From Agriotes lineatus (lineage: Eukaryota; Arthropoda; Insecta; Coleoptera; Elateridae), in the NCBI GenBank assembly GCA_940337035.1, contig CALNHX010007703.1, forward strand, positions 1-64,000: a stretch of 64,000 nt of DNA, read 5' to 3'. The notes beneath the pieces were generated by a model that was not told the DNA's origin, made no database searches, and saw only the letters and a list, made by a program, of their open reading frames with translations. The translations under genes were made by a program, and so were the position numbers. Of this stretch, positions 52,975 through 63,564 are shown in pieces; the stretch's first letter is position 1; each line of letters begins with the position of its first letter.

Positions 52975-54535
52975 TGTAACGATTCGCCCAGTAGAAACGC
53001 GTTTTTCTGAATTGAAATCAATTCGCGCGTTCCAGCCTAGCGATTTCTACGTCACAAATTTGAATTTTTCGCACGCGCGGCCGGCTACGTCATCAAGAAA
53101 TCCCTGCTCCACGTATCCCCCACTTGGAATGGCCGAGGTGATTGTCTGATGCACGAAGCCCGAAGAAAAAGCTATAAAAGCCGCTTCTCGTCCGTTCCAA
53201 GGGGCAGACTTCATTGAGACTTCATTCATACATTCATCCGCATACATTCCAGTATCCTTCCAGCCCCAAATCCTCCCCAATCCTGCTCCTTGTCCGACCG
53301 TTTAGAGAATTATTATTCCTGCCGAAACTCCAGATCCCGATTTCCAGTAACAGTTCCCGTTGTTACAACCGAACCCGAGGCCTTAACGTTTTAATCATAT
53401 CTAAATTACATACCTGACATATTCGAGACGAAGGGTTCACCGCCAAACCGTTTCATATGTCGATCTCGTAATAATTAAATCACTAATCCCTGTTAGCACC
53501 CGGTATTAATATTTATAATACAAATTTCCCTGCAAGGCGTATTCGAGACGACGGGTTAACAACCAAGCCGTTTCATATGCCGACTTCGTAATAATAAATA
53601 AATTGCTAAACCCTGTTGAAAATCCGGTATAAAAATTATATTCAAAATTCTCCTGGAGGACGTTGGCCAATAACTATATCAAACTTCCCTGCAAGGCATA
53701 TTCGAGACGAAGGGGTAACCACCAAGCCGTTTCATATGTCAATTAAGTAACAATAATTCTACAAACCTGTATAACATTTGTTCAGTCCGGATATATTAGA
53801 TTTCATGTAGCCGACCTTCTGCAAGTCCCGATAAGATCACGTTTAATTTCTGTTTGACTACAGGTTTTACTCACCGTACAAACCAGATCCCACCGCATCT
53901 CCGGAGGGCGACTGCCGTGACGACGTTGTCTCCACGTTCGCTGAAGACACGAAGCCGAGCTCCAGGTGGATAAACGTCGTCAACTTCCCATCCTGCCGCA
54001 TCACGAACTAGCACAACACCCATGCCACCGGGCACTTGCCAAACGCCGCTCTATCCCGGCGTTGTAAGTATTTAATCCTGATATAACCGCTAAAAACTTC
54101 TGTTCACAGTTGCACGTGTATTTTGACATTCCTGACCGAGTTTCGAACGTAGTGGTTGGCAGCATTGAAACCAAATCCGAACCGGCATTCCCGACCAGTG
54201 GCGTTCCGCCAATTTCCCCAGAGGGCGGCTCACCGGACCTTCGTTACATGGACGCAGTACGGGTTGCCGAGGCGTAAGGAACGAACAACCGAGCAACCAG
54301 CGCAATTATTGAAAATTTATTGTTAAATACATTTTGTTTGATTTCTTAAGAACAAAACCTATGTTTGTACATATTTAACATTATAATTAAACTGTTTAAC
54401 ATTCTCCTAGTGTTTGCTTGCTAGTATTCAAGTGTATATCTGAGTGGACGAAATTATTTCTCCGACTGACAAACTACCCGAAGGAAATTCATTAAATTCA
54501 TTAGCCCTAATTAGCAGAGGGCTGGTACCGTTGCA
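52975..54535 (+). repeat. 3' LTR
   Basis: Same length as the 5' LTR and identical except for the C/T change noted. It includes the TATAAAAG near 53,173 and the three internal repeats. Confidence 0.93.
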
Positions 54536-54760
54536 GCATTAATTTGAAGATTATGTTTTTCCGAATATTCTATAAGATTTTTAAGATCAAAATTAACTTT
54601 AGCATTGACATCATCTACTTTATCGGGATTAAATTTGATTAATAGTTGTGTGTCATCTGCATAAAAATGGTAATCACAAAATCTTAGAGATGTTTTTAAA
54701 TTGAAGGTATAAATGATATATAACAAAGGCCCTATCGATGAGATAGGAATGTTAAAGTTG
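54536..54760 (-). pseudogene. CR1/Jockey-like RT fragment, catalytic half
   Basis: The minus strand holds DYHFYADDTQLLIKFNP with the catalytic YADD, then NLIEYSEKHNLQINA, which joins the 49,868 side across the LTR element. The rest of the retrotransposon is not present upstream or downstream; only about 450 bp of it remains in total. Confidence 0.82.
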
Positions 54761-54958
54761 GTTAAATCCTATTGTCAAAAAATCCTCACAAAGATAGATA
54801 AGAATATTAAGCACACTAATAGCTTGTAAGGCACATACCTTACTTAATTGCATTGTGCGCTAAGGATTTTCCATGGTATAAATGCAATTTTTCTTATTTT
54901 TCGATTTATTCCAAGTCTACAGCTTGCTAAGGAGTGTTGTAGAAAGTTAATATTGAAA

Positions 54959-56358
54959 ATGGTGTTGCAGTACATAGAGAGTGTAAAGGGCCATCGCAAA
55001 TTGTTATTAGATGGTCATTTGTACATCAAAGACAAACAAATTGATACGAAGATATACTGGAGGTGTGAACGTCATAAAAAATTCAAGTGTAGTGTTCGTG
55101 TTGTATCAGTGGACAACGATATTACACAAAAAATGGCCAACATAACCATGCAGCTGATGCTGCAGAAATAGAGGCAGCTCAAGTAATGCAAAATGTTAGA
55201 GAAGGTGCAAGACGTACCCAGGACGCTCCACACTTCATAGTATCGCAAGCATCTTTAGGATTATCACAGGCAGCGTCAGCAAAACTGCCAAAAGTGGACA
55301 ACATGAAAAGAACTATACGAAACATTCGAACTAAGCATGATGCTGCTCCAGCTATACCTGGTCATCGAAGAGAACTTGTAATCCCAGATAATTACAAAAT
55401 TACTAAAAATGGAGCAGATTTTCTATTACTTGATTCTGGACCCGCTGACGATCGAATAATAATTTTTTCCACAAGAAGGAACTTGCGGCTATTAGCTCAG
55501 TCCATACATTGGTACGTAGATGGCACGTTTAAAACTGTGCCACATCTATTTTGCCAATTATATACAATCCATGGGTTGCAATATAACAATGCTATACCAT
55601 TAGTATATGCACTACTGCCAGATAAAACCGAAGAAACCTACACTCGATTGCTTACAAGTTTGAAAGACGTTGAACCGACAGTTTCACCAATAAGCATACT
55701 TATGGACTTTGAATTAGGGATGATGATGATGAATGCAGTGTCTGCAGCATTTCCGCAAACCAGGCAACGGGGATGCTTTTTCCATTTTTCTCAATGTTGT
55801 TTCCGTCACATCCAGTCAGAAGGACTTCAGCGTCGATATGAAGCAGAACCTGAATTTGCCCTAACAATGCGATTGTTGCCTGCTCTGGCATTCGTGCCTG
55901 CAGCAAATGTAGTAGATATCTTTGAACAGTTGTGCGAAGAAAATGTTATTCCACAAGAAGCTCAAGGTGTGCTAGACTACTTTGAGGATACGTGGATAGG
56001 ACGCCCTCAACGACGTCACCGTCGCCCGCCGCGTTTTCCTCATGTTATGTGGAATTGTTTTGATGGTGTGAATGAAGATTTACCTAAAACCAACAATACC
56101 GTGGAAGGATGGCATCGAGGCTTTGACCAGCAAGCTTCTTCAAACCATCCAAATATTTGGAAATTTATAGAAGCACTGCAGCTAGAGCAGAGTCTTAACG
56201 AACTCAAAATAGAGCAATATGTAAGTGGCGAAGAACCACCCAGAAGCCAGAAAAGGTATCGGGATTGTGCTGACAGAATAAAGCGCCTTGTCAGTAACTT
56301 CGATATTCAAGAAAACATCGTCGATTATTTACGTGGGATTGCGCATAATTTTAATTAA
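54959..56358 (+). pseudogene. MULE transposase with FLYWCH zinc finger, one frameshift
   Basis: ATG at 54,959. The FLYWCH finger lies in the first 65 residues (SVKGHRKLLLDGHLYI, IYWRCERHKKFKCSVR, HNHAA after the shift). An A-run near 55,129-55,135 shifts the frame. The transposase follows from about 55,170. Its catalytic residues are in the right order: WYVDGTFKTVP (first Asp), SILMDFELGMM (second Asp), GCFFHFSQC (CxxH) and NNTVEGWHRGF (Glu). About 445 residues in all. The single shift lies outside the catalytic core. Enzymes of this family cut at terminal inverted repeats and make 9-bp target duplications, which agrees with the ends found. Confidence 0.9.
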
Positions 56359-56502
56359 GTATTGTTTGATTTACTAGAATAAAGTTAAAATAAAATAAAA
56401 AACAAAAAAACTTCTAAACACGCCAGTCCTAAGCTTGAATAAAGTGTGAAGAAAAGTTGATGCTATTAATGTTAATAAATGTAACCGTAATATATTTTCG
56501 AC

Positions 56503-56626
56503 AGAGTGATTTTCGGTCTATTGCTGCTTCGGTCTAGTGACGTTTCGGTCTATTGCTGCTTCGGTCTAGTGACGTTTCGGTCTATTGCTATTCGGTCAAT
56601 TGAGTTCGGTCTACTTGCCGTGTACC
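56503..56626 (-). repeat. Right terminal inverted repeat of the MULE
   Basis: TTTTCGGTCTATTGCTGCTT then repeated TCGGTCTAGTGACGT and TCGGTCTATTGCT words, ending TTGCCGTGTACC at 56,626. It is complementary in content and order to 46,180-46,310. The CTTCGGTCTAGTGACGTTTC unit occurs twice here, once more than the equivalent on the left. Confidence 0.85.
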
Positions 56627-56635
56627 ACCGCCACC
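56627..56635 (+). repeat. 9-bp target duplication, right (ACCGCCACC)
   Basis: Partner of 46,171-46,179 with one mismatch. Confidence 0.8.
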
Positions 56636-58712
56636 ACCGGGAAGACCGTCAAGAAGACCCCTGACCCAGCACCGCCTCAGGGTCACCTACCCAGACCCCA
56701 GGGAAAAGACGGCGAGCTGAGGGAGTTCCAACAGCAGCTGATGGAAGCCCTCCCCGCCATGGACCAGAGCACCGAAAGGCTAATCCACCTAGGCCACACA
56801 GGGTCAAGCGCGGAGCTAGATTAGGGGATTACCGGATGGCTGGAGAGCGCCTTTCCAAGGAAAACCCGAAGAACACCCAAGGGCGGAAGACACCCACAAC
56901 CACCCAGGAACGAAGCCGAGAAAAGAGCTGCCCGGTACAAAAAAGTCCAGGACTTATACATCAAGAACCAGCCTGCCCTCGCGCAGAAGATTCTGGAAAG
57001 AAGACCACTGGATGCAGAGGAGGTGTATCCAACCATAGATGAAGTAACTAACACCTATGGGGGGATATACTAATCCATCTCACCATCCGATCCCGAGGAA
57101 CCGACGCCACCGCTCCAATCCGTCAACAAGGTGACAATCCAGAGGGCAATAACCACCGAGGAGGTTACATCGGCGAAAGCCGGCTAGAGAAATTCATCAT
57201 CTGGACCCGATGGAATTACCATCGCAAGCGCGAAGAATTGCCCAAGCGAGAGACTAGCTGCTCTGTAAAACATACTACTGTACAGACAGCTCACTCCCTC
57301 TGCGTTCGCCGGATGCCGAACCATCTTAATCCCCAAGGACAGCGACAGAAGAGATCCGGGAAACGGGCCTATAACGATCGGCTCGGCTGTCCAGAGATTG
57401 TTTCATAAAATACTGGCCAAGGCACTAGAAATGAGCTTCCATCAAAGAAGTTTCACGGAAACCGACGGGACGCTGGCGAATGTCGTCCTCCTCGAGCACT
57501 ACATACGAACGAGGAGGTTATAAGGAAAGGCATACAATGTAGTCTCCTTAGATATCAAAAAGGCATTCGACAGCGTTTTGCACAAATCGATCGTGAGAGG
57601 CCTCCGACGATTTGAGATGCCGCCATTCCTGATAAAATACCTGGAGGAAATAATGAAGGCCGATCACACCAACATCACCGTAGGCGGCCAAAAGTCAAGC
57701 GACATCTTCTTCAGGAAAGGGGTGAAACAAGGGGACCCTCTCTCCCCATTGTTATTCAACATCGTGATTGATGAACTTCTGGTTCAAGCAAATAACACCC
57801 CCTATGGCGGAACCATGGGAACCGACGCCAGGGTAGCGCCCATCGCTTACGCGAATGACCTGGTGCTGCTTGAAGACAGGGATAGGGACATGGCCAACTC
57901 CTTGGACCACGTCAGCCAATTCATAGAAGCACGAGGCATGGCCCTTAGTCCACGCAAGTGTCACGCCGTGTCTTCGGCAGTTATCAGAGAAAAAAGTGTC
58001 CCAAGGACCCAATCGATCTTTAAGGTAGCGGGACAACCAATTCAACAAGTCGCTGACATATTTACCTTTCGCTACCTGGGGCACTCCTTCAGCAACACGG
58101 AGCGGCCAAGCCCACCATTTACAACCTGCTGAGATGGCTGACAAATCTGCAGTCGGCCCCCCTAAAGCCAGATCAAAAGTTTACAATCGCGAAGAAGTAG
58201 TACTTGATATACCACTCCCTCCAGCCCCGCCCATCAGTGGGGCAATCTTGAACGAGGCCGACCGCATAATCAAGAAAACACTAAAGCGAACACTAAAACT
58301 TGCGACCCACACTAGCGACCAGTATCTATACGCCAGCATTAGAGACGGAGGCCTTGGTATTCCCCAACTCCGCACCACCATCCCCCACATCTTACATAAG
58401 AGGTTACAGGCGCTACAAGCTAAAGGCGACCAAGCAATATCCAACGTATTTGCCAGGGGATACGCCCTCGCCTTTAAAAGCCAAGTAGAGAGATTAGGGT
58501 CAGGAGGCAACCCTGTCTCGAGGTGGCGCGAAGAAATGGCTACAAGGTCCACCAGCAAGGGGTTAGAAGGAGCGGTCGAAGACTCCGCCAGCCGCTCCTG
58601 GATCATCAACAAACCCAATGGATGGAGCGGGAGAGACTTTATAAGGGCTATGGACGAACAATCTGCCCACCGCTGGTCTACCTTACAATCCACCGGACCA
58701 GCGGATATCTAG
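56636..58712 (+). pseudogene. R2-like ORF, copy e, reverse transcriptase part
   Basis: Continues the R2-like protein after the MULE. The first 900 bp have several stops. From 57,578 the RT is readable: VSLDIKKAFDSV just before, GVKQGDPLSPLLFNIVIDEL, and the catalytic box IAYANDLVLLEDRD in which YADD is YAND. ARGMALSPRKCHAVSS and FRYLGHSFSNTE follow. The frame changes near 58,130 and runs to 58,712 with IRDGGLGIPQLRTTIPHIL and WIINKPNGWSG. The protein ends before the CCHC and endonuclease of other R2 copies. It is inactive because of the lost Asp, the stops and the 3' truncation. Confidence 0.84.
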
Positions 58713-61449
58713 AGCGGGGTGTTAATATGCACAGTTTACAAATCCCGGGAAGCAGTTTTAGCAATTCTTTGATGTTTTGTAAATATACCAGACGCGTATG
58801 TAATGGGCAAATTGAAAATCCAATAGAGAAGTTACTCAGGCTAACGTCTATCGTTTTCTGTGGTGTCATTAAGTGCTACAAACGGCATCTTTAAGATCAA
58901 ACTCCTATATTTTTAGTGCTAAAACGTTTTCTAGAGGTTATTATAGCGCCCGAAAATTTATATTTACACCTTCAACATTGTTATTCGGTGCATGAGACAA
59001 TTGGGAGTGTTAATATGCACCGTTTACAACTCCCGGGAGGCAGTTTTAGCAATTCTTCGATGTCTTGTGATTATACCAGACGCATATGTAATAGCAAACT
59101 GAAAATCCAATGTAGCAGTTACTCAAGCTAACGTCTATGGTTTTCTGTAGTCTGTTAATGGGCTAAAAACAGTATCTAAGCCACATTAGGATCAAACACG
59201 TCTTTTTAGTGTTAAAACGACGTTTAGAAATTATTATGTATATTTACACCTTGAACATTGTTACTCGGTGCATGAGGCTATTAGATATGTTAATATGCAC
59301 AGTTTGAACTCCCGGGAAGCAGTTTTAGCAATTCTTCGATGTTGTGTGATTATATCAGACGCGTATGTTATGGAAACTGGAAAATCCTAAGGAGAAGCTG
59401 CTCAGGCTTGTGGTGTCTTTATGTGCTACAAACAGATTCTAAGCCACATTAGGATCAAACTTCTGCCTCTTTAGTTTTAAAACGTCGTTATGAAGTTATT
59501 ATAACGTCCCAAAATGTATATTTACATCTTGAAAAGTTTTACTCGGTGCATGAGGCAATTAGAGGTGTTAATATACACAGTCTGGAACTCAAGGAAAGCA
59601 ATTCTAGCAATTCCTCGATGTCTTGTAATTATACCAGCCGCGTATAAAGTGGCAAATGGAAATTCCAATGCAGTAACTGTACAGGCTAACGTCTATTGAT
59701 TTCTGTGGTGTCTTTGTGTGCTACAAACAGTATCTAAGTCACATTAGGCTCAAAACACACTTTAGTGTTAAAATGTCGTCTAGAGGTTCTTATAGCGTCC
59801 CAAAATTAATATTTACACCTTGAAAATTGTTACTCGGTGCATGAGGCAATTAGGGGTATTGATGTGCACAGTTTAGAACTCCGGGGAAACAGTTTTAGCA
59901 ATTCTTCGATGTCTTGTAGTTATACCAGACGCGTATGTAGTGGCAAATAGAAAATCAAATGGAGCAACCGCTCAGGCTAACGTCTATCGCTTCCTGTGGT
60001 GTTTTTGTGTGCTACAAACAGTATCTAAGTCACATTAGGCTCAAACTATTGTTTTCTAGTGTTAAAATGTCTAGAGGTTCTTATAACACCCGAAAATTAA
60101 TATTTACACCTTGAAAATTGTTACTCGGTGCACGAGGCAATTAGAGGTGTTAATATGCACAGTTTAAAACTCCCGGGAAAAAGTTTTAGCAATTCTTCGA
60201 TGTCTTCTAATTATACCAGACGCTTACGTAATGGCAAATGGAAAATCCAATGGAGAAATTACTCAGGCTAACGTTTATCGCTTTCTGTGGTGTATTTACG
60301 TGCTACAAAAAGCTTCTAAGCCACATGAGGATCAAACTACTGTCTCTTTAGTGTTAAAACGTCGTCTAGAGGGTATTATTGCGTTCCAAAATTTATAGTT
60401 ACACCTTGAAAATTGTTGCTCGATGCATGAGGCAATTAGAGGTGTTAATATGCACAGGTTAAAACTCCCGGGAGAGAGATTTAGCAATTCTTCGGTGTCT
60501 TCTAATTATACCAGACGCTTACGTAATGGCAAATAGAAAATCCAATGGAGAAATTGCTCAGGCTAACGATTATCTCTTTCTGTGGTGTATTTATGTGCTA
60601 CAAACAGATTCTAAGCCACATGAGGATCAAACTACTGTCTCTTTAGTGTTAAAACGTCGTCTAGAGGTTATTATTGCGTTCCAAAATGTATATTTACCCC
60701 TTAAAAATTGTTGCTCGGTGCATGAGGCAATTAGAGGTGTTAATATGCACAGTTTAAAACTCCCGGAAGAGAGATTTAGCAATTCTTCGGTGTCTTCTAA
60801 TTATACCAGACGCTTACGTAATGGCAAATAGAAAATCCAATGGAGAAATTGCTCAGGCTAACGATTATCGCTTTCTGTGGTGTATTTATGTGCTACAAAC
60901 AGATTCTAAGCCACATGAGGATCAAACTACTATCTCTTTAGTGTTAAAGCGTCGTCTAGTGGTTATTATTGCGTTCCAAAATTTATATTTACACCTTGAA
61001 AATTGTTCCTCGGGCAATTAGAGGTGTTAATATGCACAGTTTGGAACTTCGGGAAGCAGTTTTAGCAATTCTTCGATGTCTTCTAATTATACCAGACTCG
61101 TATGTAGTGACAAATAGAAAATCCAATGCAGTAGCTGCTCAGGCTAACGTCTATCGCTTTCTGTGGTATGTTTATAAGCTAAAATCACTCTCTAAGACAC
61201 ACACTAGCATCAAAGTATTGTGTCTTTAGTGTTAAAACGTCGTCTAGATGTTATTATTCCGTTCCAAAATTTATATTTGCACCTTGAAAATTGTTACTCG
61301 CTGCATAAGGCAATTAGGGGTGTTAATATGCACAGTTTACAACTCCCGGGAAACAATTTTAGCAATTATTCGATGTCGTGTAATTATACGAGACGCGTAT
61401 GTAATGGAAACTGGAAAATCCAAAGGAGAATCTGCTCAGGCTAACTTCT

Positions 61450-61458
61450 ATCGCTTTC
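61450..61458 (+). repeat. 9-bp target duplication of the MITE, left (ATCGCTTTC)
   Basis: Identical to 62,027-62,035; the sequence belongs to the satellite unit (TATCGCTTTCTGTGG), so the target is known. Confidence 0.92.
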
Positions 61459-62026
61459 CGTCTCCGGCAAATTCCTCGAATGCAATTGCTCGAAATCAAT
61501 TGCTTGAAATCAAGTGCTCGAAAATCAAATTGCTCGAATGTAACTTTTCTCGAAATACAAGTTCCTCGAACCGCAATTTCTCGAAAATGTTTTGCTCGAA
61601 TTTATGTAGTCTTAAATAATGCTTCAATACTAAAATCTTCAAAATCTTTTGTAGTACGTGGTCAAAGACAGTATTATGTTCTTGTAACATGAAAGTGATT
61701 AGTATTGGAATGTAATTACGAGTATTCATAATCAGGATAATGGGTTTGTTCTTATTAGAAATAATGTTAAATAGGTTTTTCTTAAGACACGAAATTAATT
61801 ATCATGGGAATGTAATACATACCTATACCTATTTTTTATTAATAAAGGTTATAATTTGTAATTTGTGTATTTTTTAATACTCGATATTAACTGATTCGAG
61901 TTAAGGCTATTTCAAAATTTTATTTTTTTCGAGCAACAGATAATCGAGAAATTGCTGTTCGAAAAACTTGCAATTCGAGCAAAGTCACATTCGAGCAATT
62001 GACTTTCGAGCAATTTACCTAGAACC
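61459..62026. mobile_element. 568-bp MITE of the Mutator superfamily with short-repeat termini
   Basis: Ends are CGTCTCCGGCAAATTCCTCG and, inward on the minus strand, GGTTCTAGGTAAATTGCTCG. They run into arrays of CTCGAAA/T units (CAATTGCTCGAA, AAGTGCTCGAAA) in inverted order at each side. A perfect 9-bp target duplication flanks it. The first 14 bases of one end (GGTTCTAGGTAAAT) are identical to the left end of the 10.4-kb MULE. It has no coding capacity and would need a MULE transposase. Confidence 0.93.
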
Positions 62027-62035
62027 ATCGCTTTC
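62027..62035 (+). repeat. 9-bp target duplication of the MITE, right (ATCGCTTTC)
   Basis: Identical copy of 61,450-61,458. Confidence 0.92.
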
Positions 62036-62762
62036 TGTGGTGTCTTCATGTGCTACAAACAGATCCTAAGGCACATTAGGATCAAACTTCTGTCTCTTTA
62101 GTGCTAAAACGTCGACGTCGTCTAAAAGTTATTATAGCGTACCAAAATTTATATTTATATCTTGAAAAGTTTTACTCGGTGCATGAGGCAATTAGAGTTG
62201 TTAATATGCACAGTGTGGAACTTCCGGGAAGCAGTTTTAGCAATTATTCGATGTCTTGCAATTATACTAGACGCGCATATAGTAGCAAATGCAAAATCCA
62301 AAGCAGTAACTACTAAGGGTAACGTCCATCGCTTTCTGTGGTATCTTTAAAAGCTAAAAACACTCTCTAAGACACATTAGCATCAAAATTCTCTCTTTAG
62401 TGTTGGAACGTCGTCTAGAGGTTATTATTGCATTCCAAAATTTATATTTACATCTTGAAAATTGTTACTCGGTGCATGAGGCAATTAGGGGTGTCGACAT
62501 GCACAGTTTTAGCAATTCTTCCTTGTCTTGTAATTATACCAGACGCGTATGTAGTGGCAAATGAAAAATCCAATTCAGTAGCTGCCCCGGCTGACTATTG
62601 TTTTCTGTGGTGTCTTTATGTGCTAAAAATAGTATATAAGTCACATTAGGATCCAACTTCTGTGTCTTTAATGTTAAAACGTCGTCTAGAGGTTATTACT
62701 GCGTTCCAACATTTATATTTACACCTTAAAATTGTTACTCAGTGAATGAGACAATTAGGGGT

Positions 62763-63560
62763 TGTTACGGTCTTAAACGGGTTTTACGACATCGCACCGG
62801 CTCATACAACAACTAAACGGCCGGCGCGGAAAACGTACGACAAAATCGGTACAAAGATTCACCTAGGCATCTGCCCACGCCGCACAAGATGATGCCGGCT
62901 AAGCGTCAGTGGAGCAATGGAGAGTTCTTCACGAGATTATCAAAGGGCAACGGCCAGAGGAGCGGCAAATAACAATAAAATTAAATAGGGCGCCACCAAA
63001 TCTGTCTCGGGGTATAAACGTTCAACCGGACCTGGACGGTTAGACGGGACGAGAAGTACTCACGGTACTATGTCGGGAAGATAGTCGAATAACTATAATA
63101 CTCGAATAACTATTCCGGGAAAAATACTTGAATAACTCATTCGGGAAATCTGGATCTCGGCCCCACAATCCTCGTCGTCACTGCGACAGGTGTCGTCAAA
63201 CCTACCTGTGTCGCTCCAACGCTTAGGATTCGCCGTACATCAATCGTTACACAGAGAGCTTAACCTGAAAAGAGCAAGCACAGATTCGCCGCAATCATAA
63301 GGCCTATGTTCAAATATTCGTATATTAGTCTGACGTAAATAAATGGGCGATTTTACAAGACTACCAAGAATAAACTACACCTAAATATAGGGCCCCAGCT
63401 CGAGAGCCGCTATTTATCTCTAGTACAATACATACATAATATATGTCGAATATACAACCGGCCGTGAGCGGCCGACATAACCTCGAATAATCCGACGGGC
63501 CTTGGTCGGCCGGTTACGTGAGCTTTAAATTATTAACAACGGCGGCGGCCACACCATTGG
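62763..63560. other. Unclassified sequence, possible LTR start
   Basis: The satellite stops at GGGGT and new sequence begins TGTTACGGTCTTAAACGGG, a common start for gypsy-type LTRs. There is no end or partner in the window, so this is only a possibility. Palindromic GGCCGGC words and CCGGCCGTGAGCGGCCG occur near 63,459. No gene is seen. Confidence 0.3.
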
Positions 63561-63564
63561 CGAC

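Larger units (their letters stand above)
49865..54539 (+). mobile_element. Non-autonomous LTR retrotransposon (LARD/TRIM-like), 4.67 kb
   Basis: Two 1,561-bp LTRs (49,869-51,429 and 52,975-54,535) begin TGTAACG and end GTTGCA, with target duplication GCAT at 49,865-49,868 and 54,536-54,539. The only LTR difference I noticed is C/T near 49,988 / 53,094, so the insertion is very young. The internal 1,545 bp start with a primer-binding site and lack gag, protease, RT, RNase H and integrase. It must borrow enzymes from an autonomous relative. It lies in the CR1-like fragment inside the MULE. Confidence 0.93.
46180..56626 (+). mobile_element. Mutator-like element (MULE), 10.4 kb, with modular terminal inverted repeats
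   Basis: The left terminus is GGTTCTAGGTAAATAGACCG. The right terminus, read inward on the minus strand, is GGTACACGGCAAGTAGACCG. Both continue into arrays of short units based on AGACCGAA / TTGACCGAA, about 120 bp on the left and about 120 bp on the right. A 9-bp target duplication flanks it (8 of 9 matching). Internally it holds a FLYWCH plus MULE transposase gene (54,959-56,358), several smaller foldback elements, and a CR1-like fragment split by an LTR element. Without the nested pieces the element would be much shorter. It interrupts the R2-like ORF e. Confidence 0.88.
41721..58712 (+). mobile_element. R2-like element copy e, split by two DNA transposons, 3'-truncated
   Basis: Three segments belong together: about 41,721-42,150, 44,960-46,179 and 56,627-58,712. 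They carry the N-terminal region, the zinc fingers and the RT respectively. A PIF/Harbinger element separates the first two and a Mutator-like element the last two. The last segment stops in the RT thumb/linker region and joins the 290-bp satellite at about 58,713. The endonuclease, the 3' UTR and a 28S R2-site junction are absent, so the 3' end was lost by recombination or deletion. Confidence 0.8.
58713..62762 (+). repeat. Satellite array of about 290-bp units
   Basis: GTTAATATGCACAGTTT recurs at about 58721, 59009, 59289, 59567, 59858, 60149, 60443, 60739, 61026, 61322, 62200 and 62493, a spacing of 278-301 bp once the MITE is subtracted. A unit holds CCAGACGCGTATGTA, CTCAGGCTAACGTCTATCG, CTTTCTGTGGTGT, GTGTTAAAACGTCGTCTAGAGG and GCATGAGGCAATTAG. 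Frames inside are by-products of the repeat. Because a unit also occurs after the rDNA spacer at 41.3 kb, this may be a second spacer repeat family of the rDNA. Confidence 0.9.

Noticed and set aside
58700..58830. Large target-site duplication around R2-like copy e
   Set aside because: Satellite sequence occurs on both sides, but the left unit is deleted and followed by a 28S fragment, and the right end is inside the RT frame. The junctions are not a simple insertion.
61450..62040. A direct-repeat array or CRISPR-like structure in the CTCGAA-rich segment
   Set aside because: The repeats are inverted between the two halves and the segment has perfect 9-bp target duplications, so it is a transposon with short-repeat ends. 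CRISPR arrays are not expected in an animal genome.
58716..62650. Numerous 60-120 residue frames in the satellite
   Set aside because: Same cause: repeated units with few stops, no start context and no domain.
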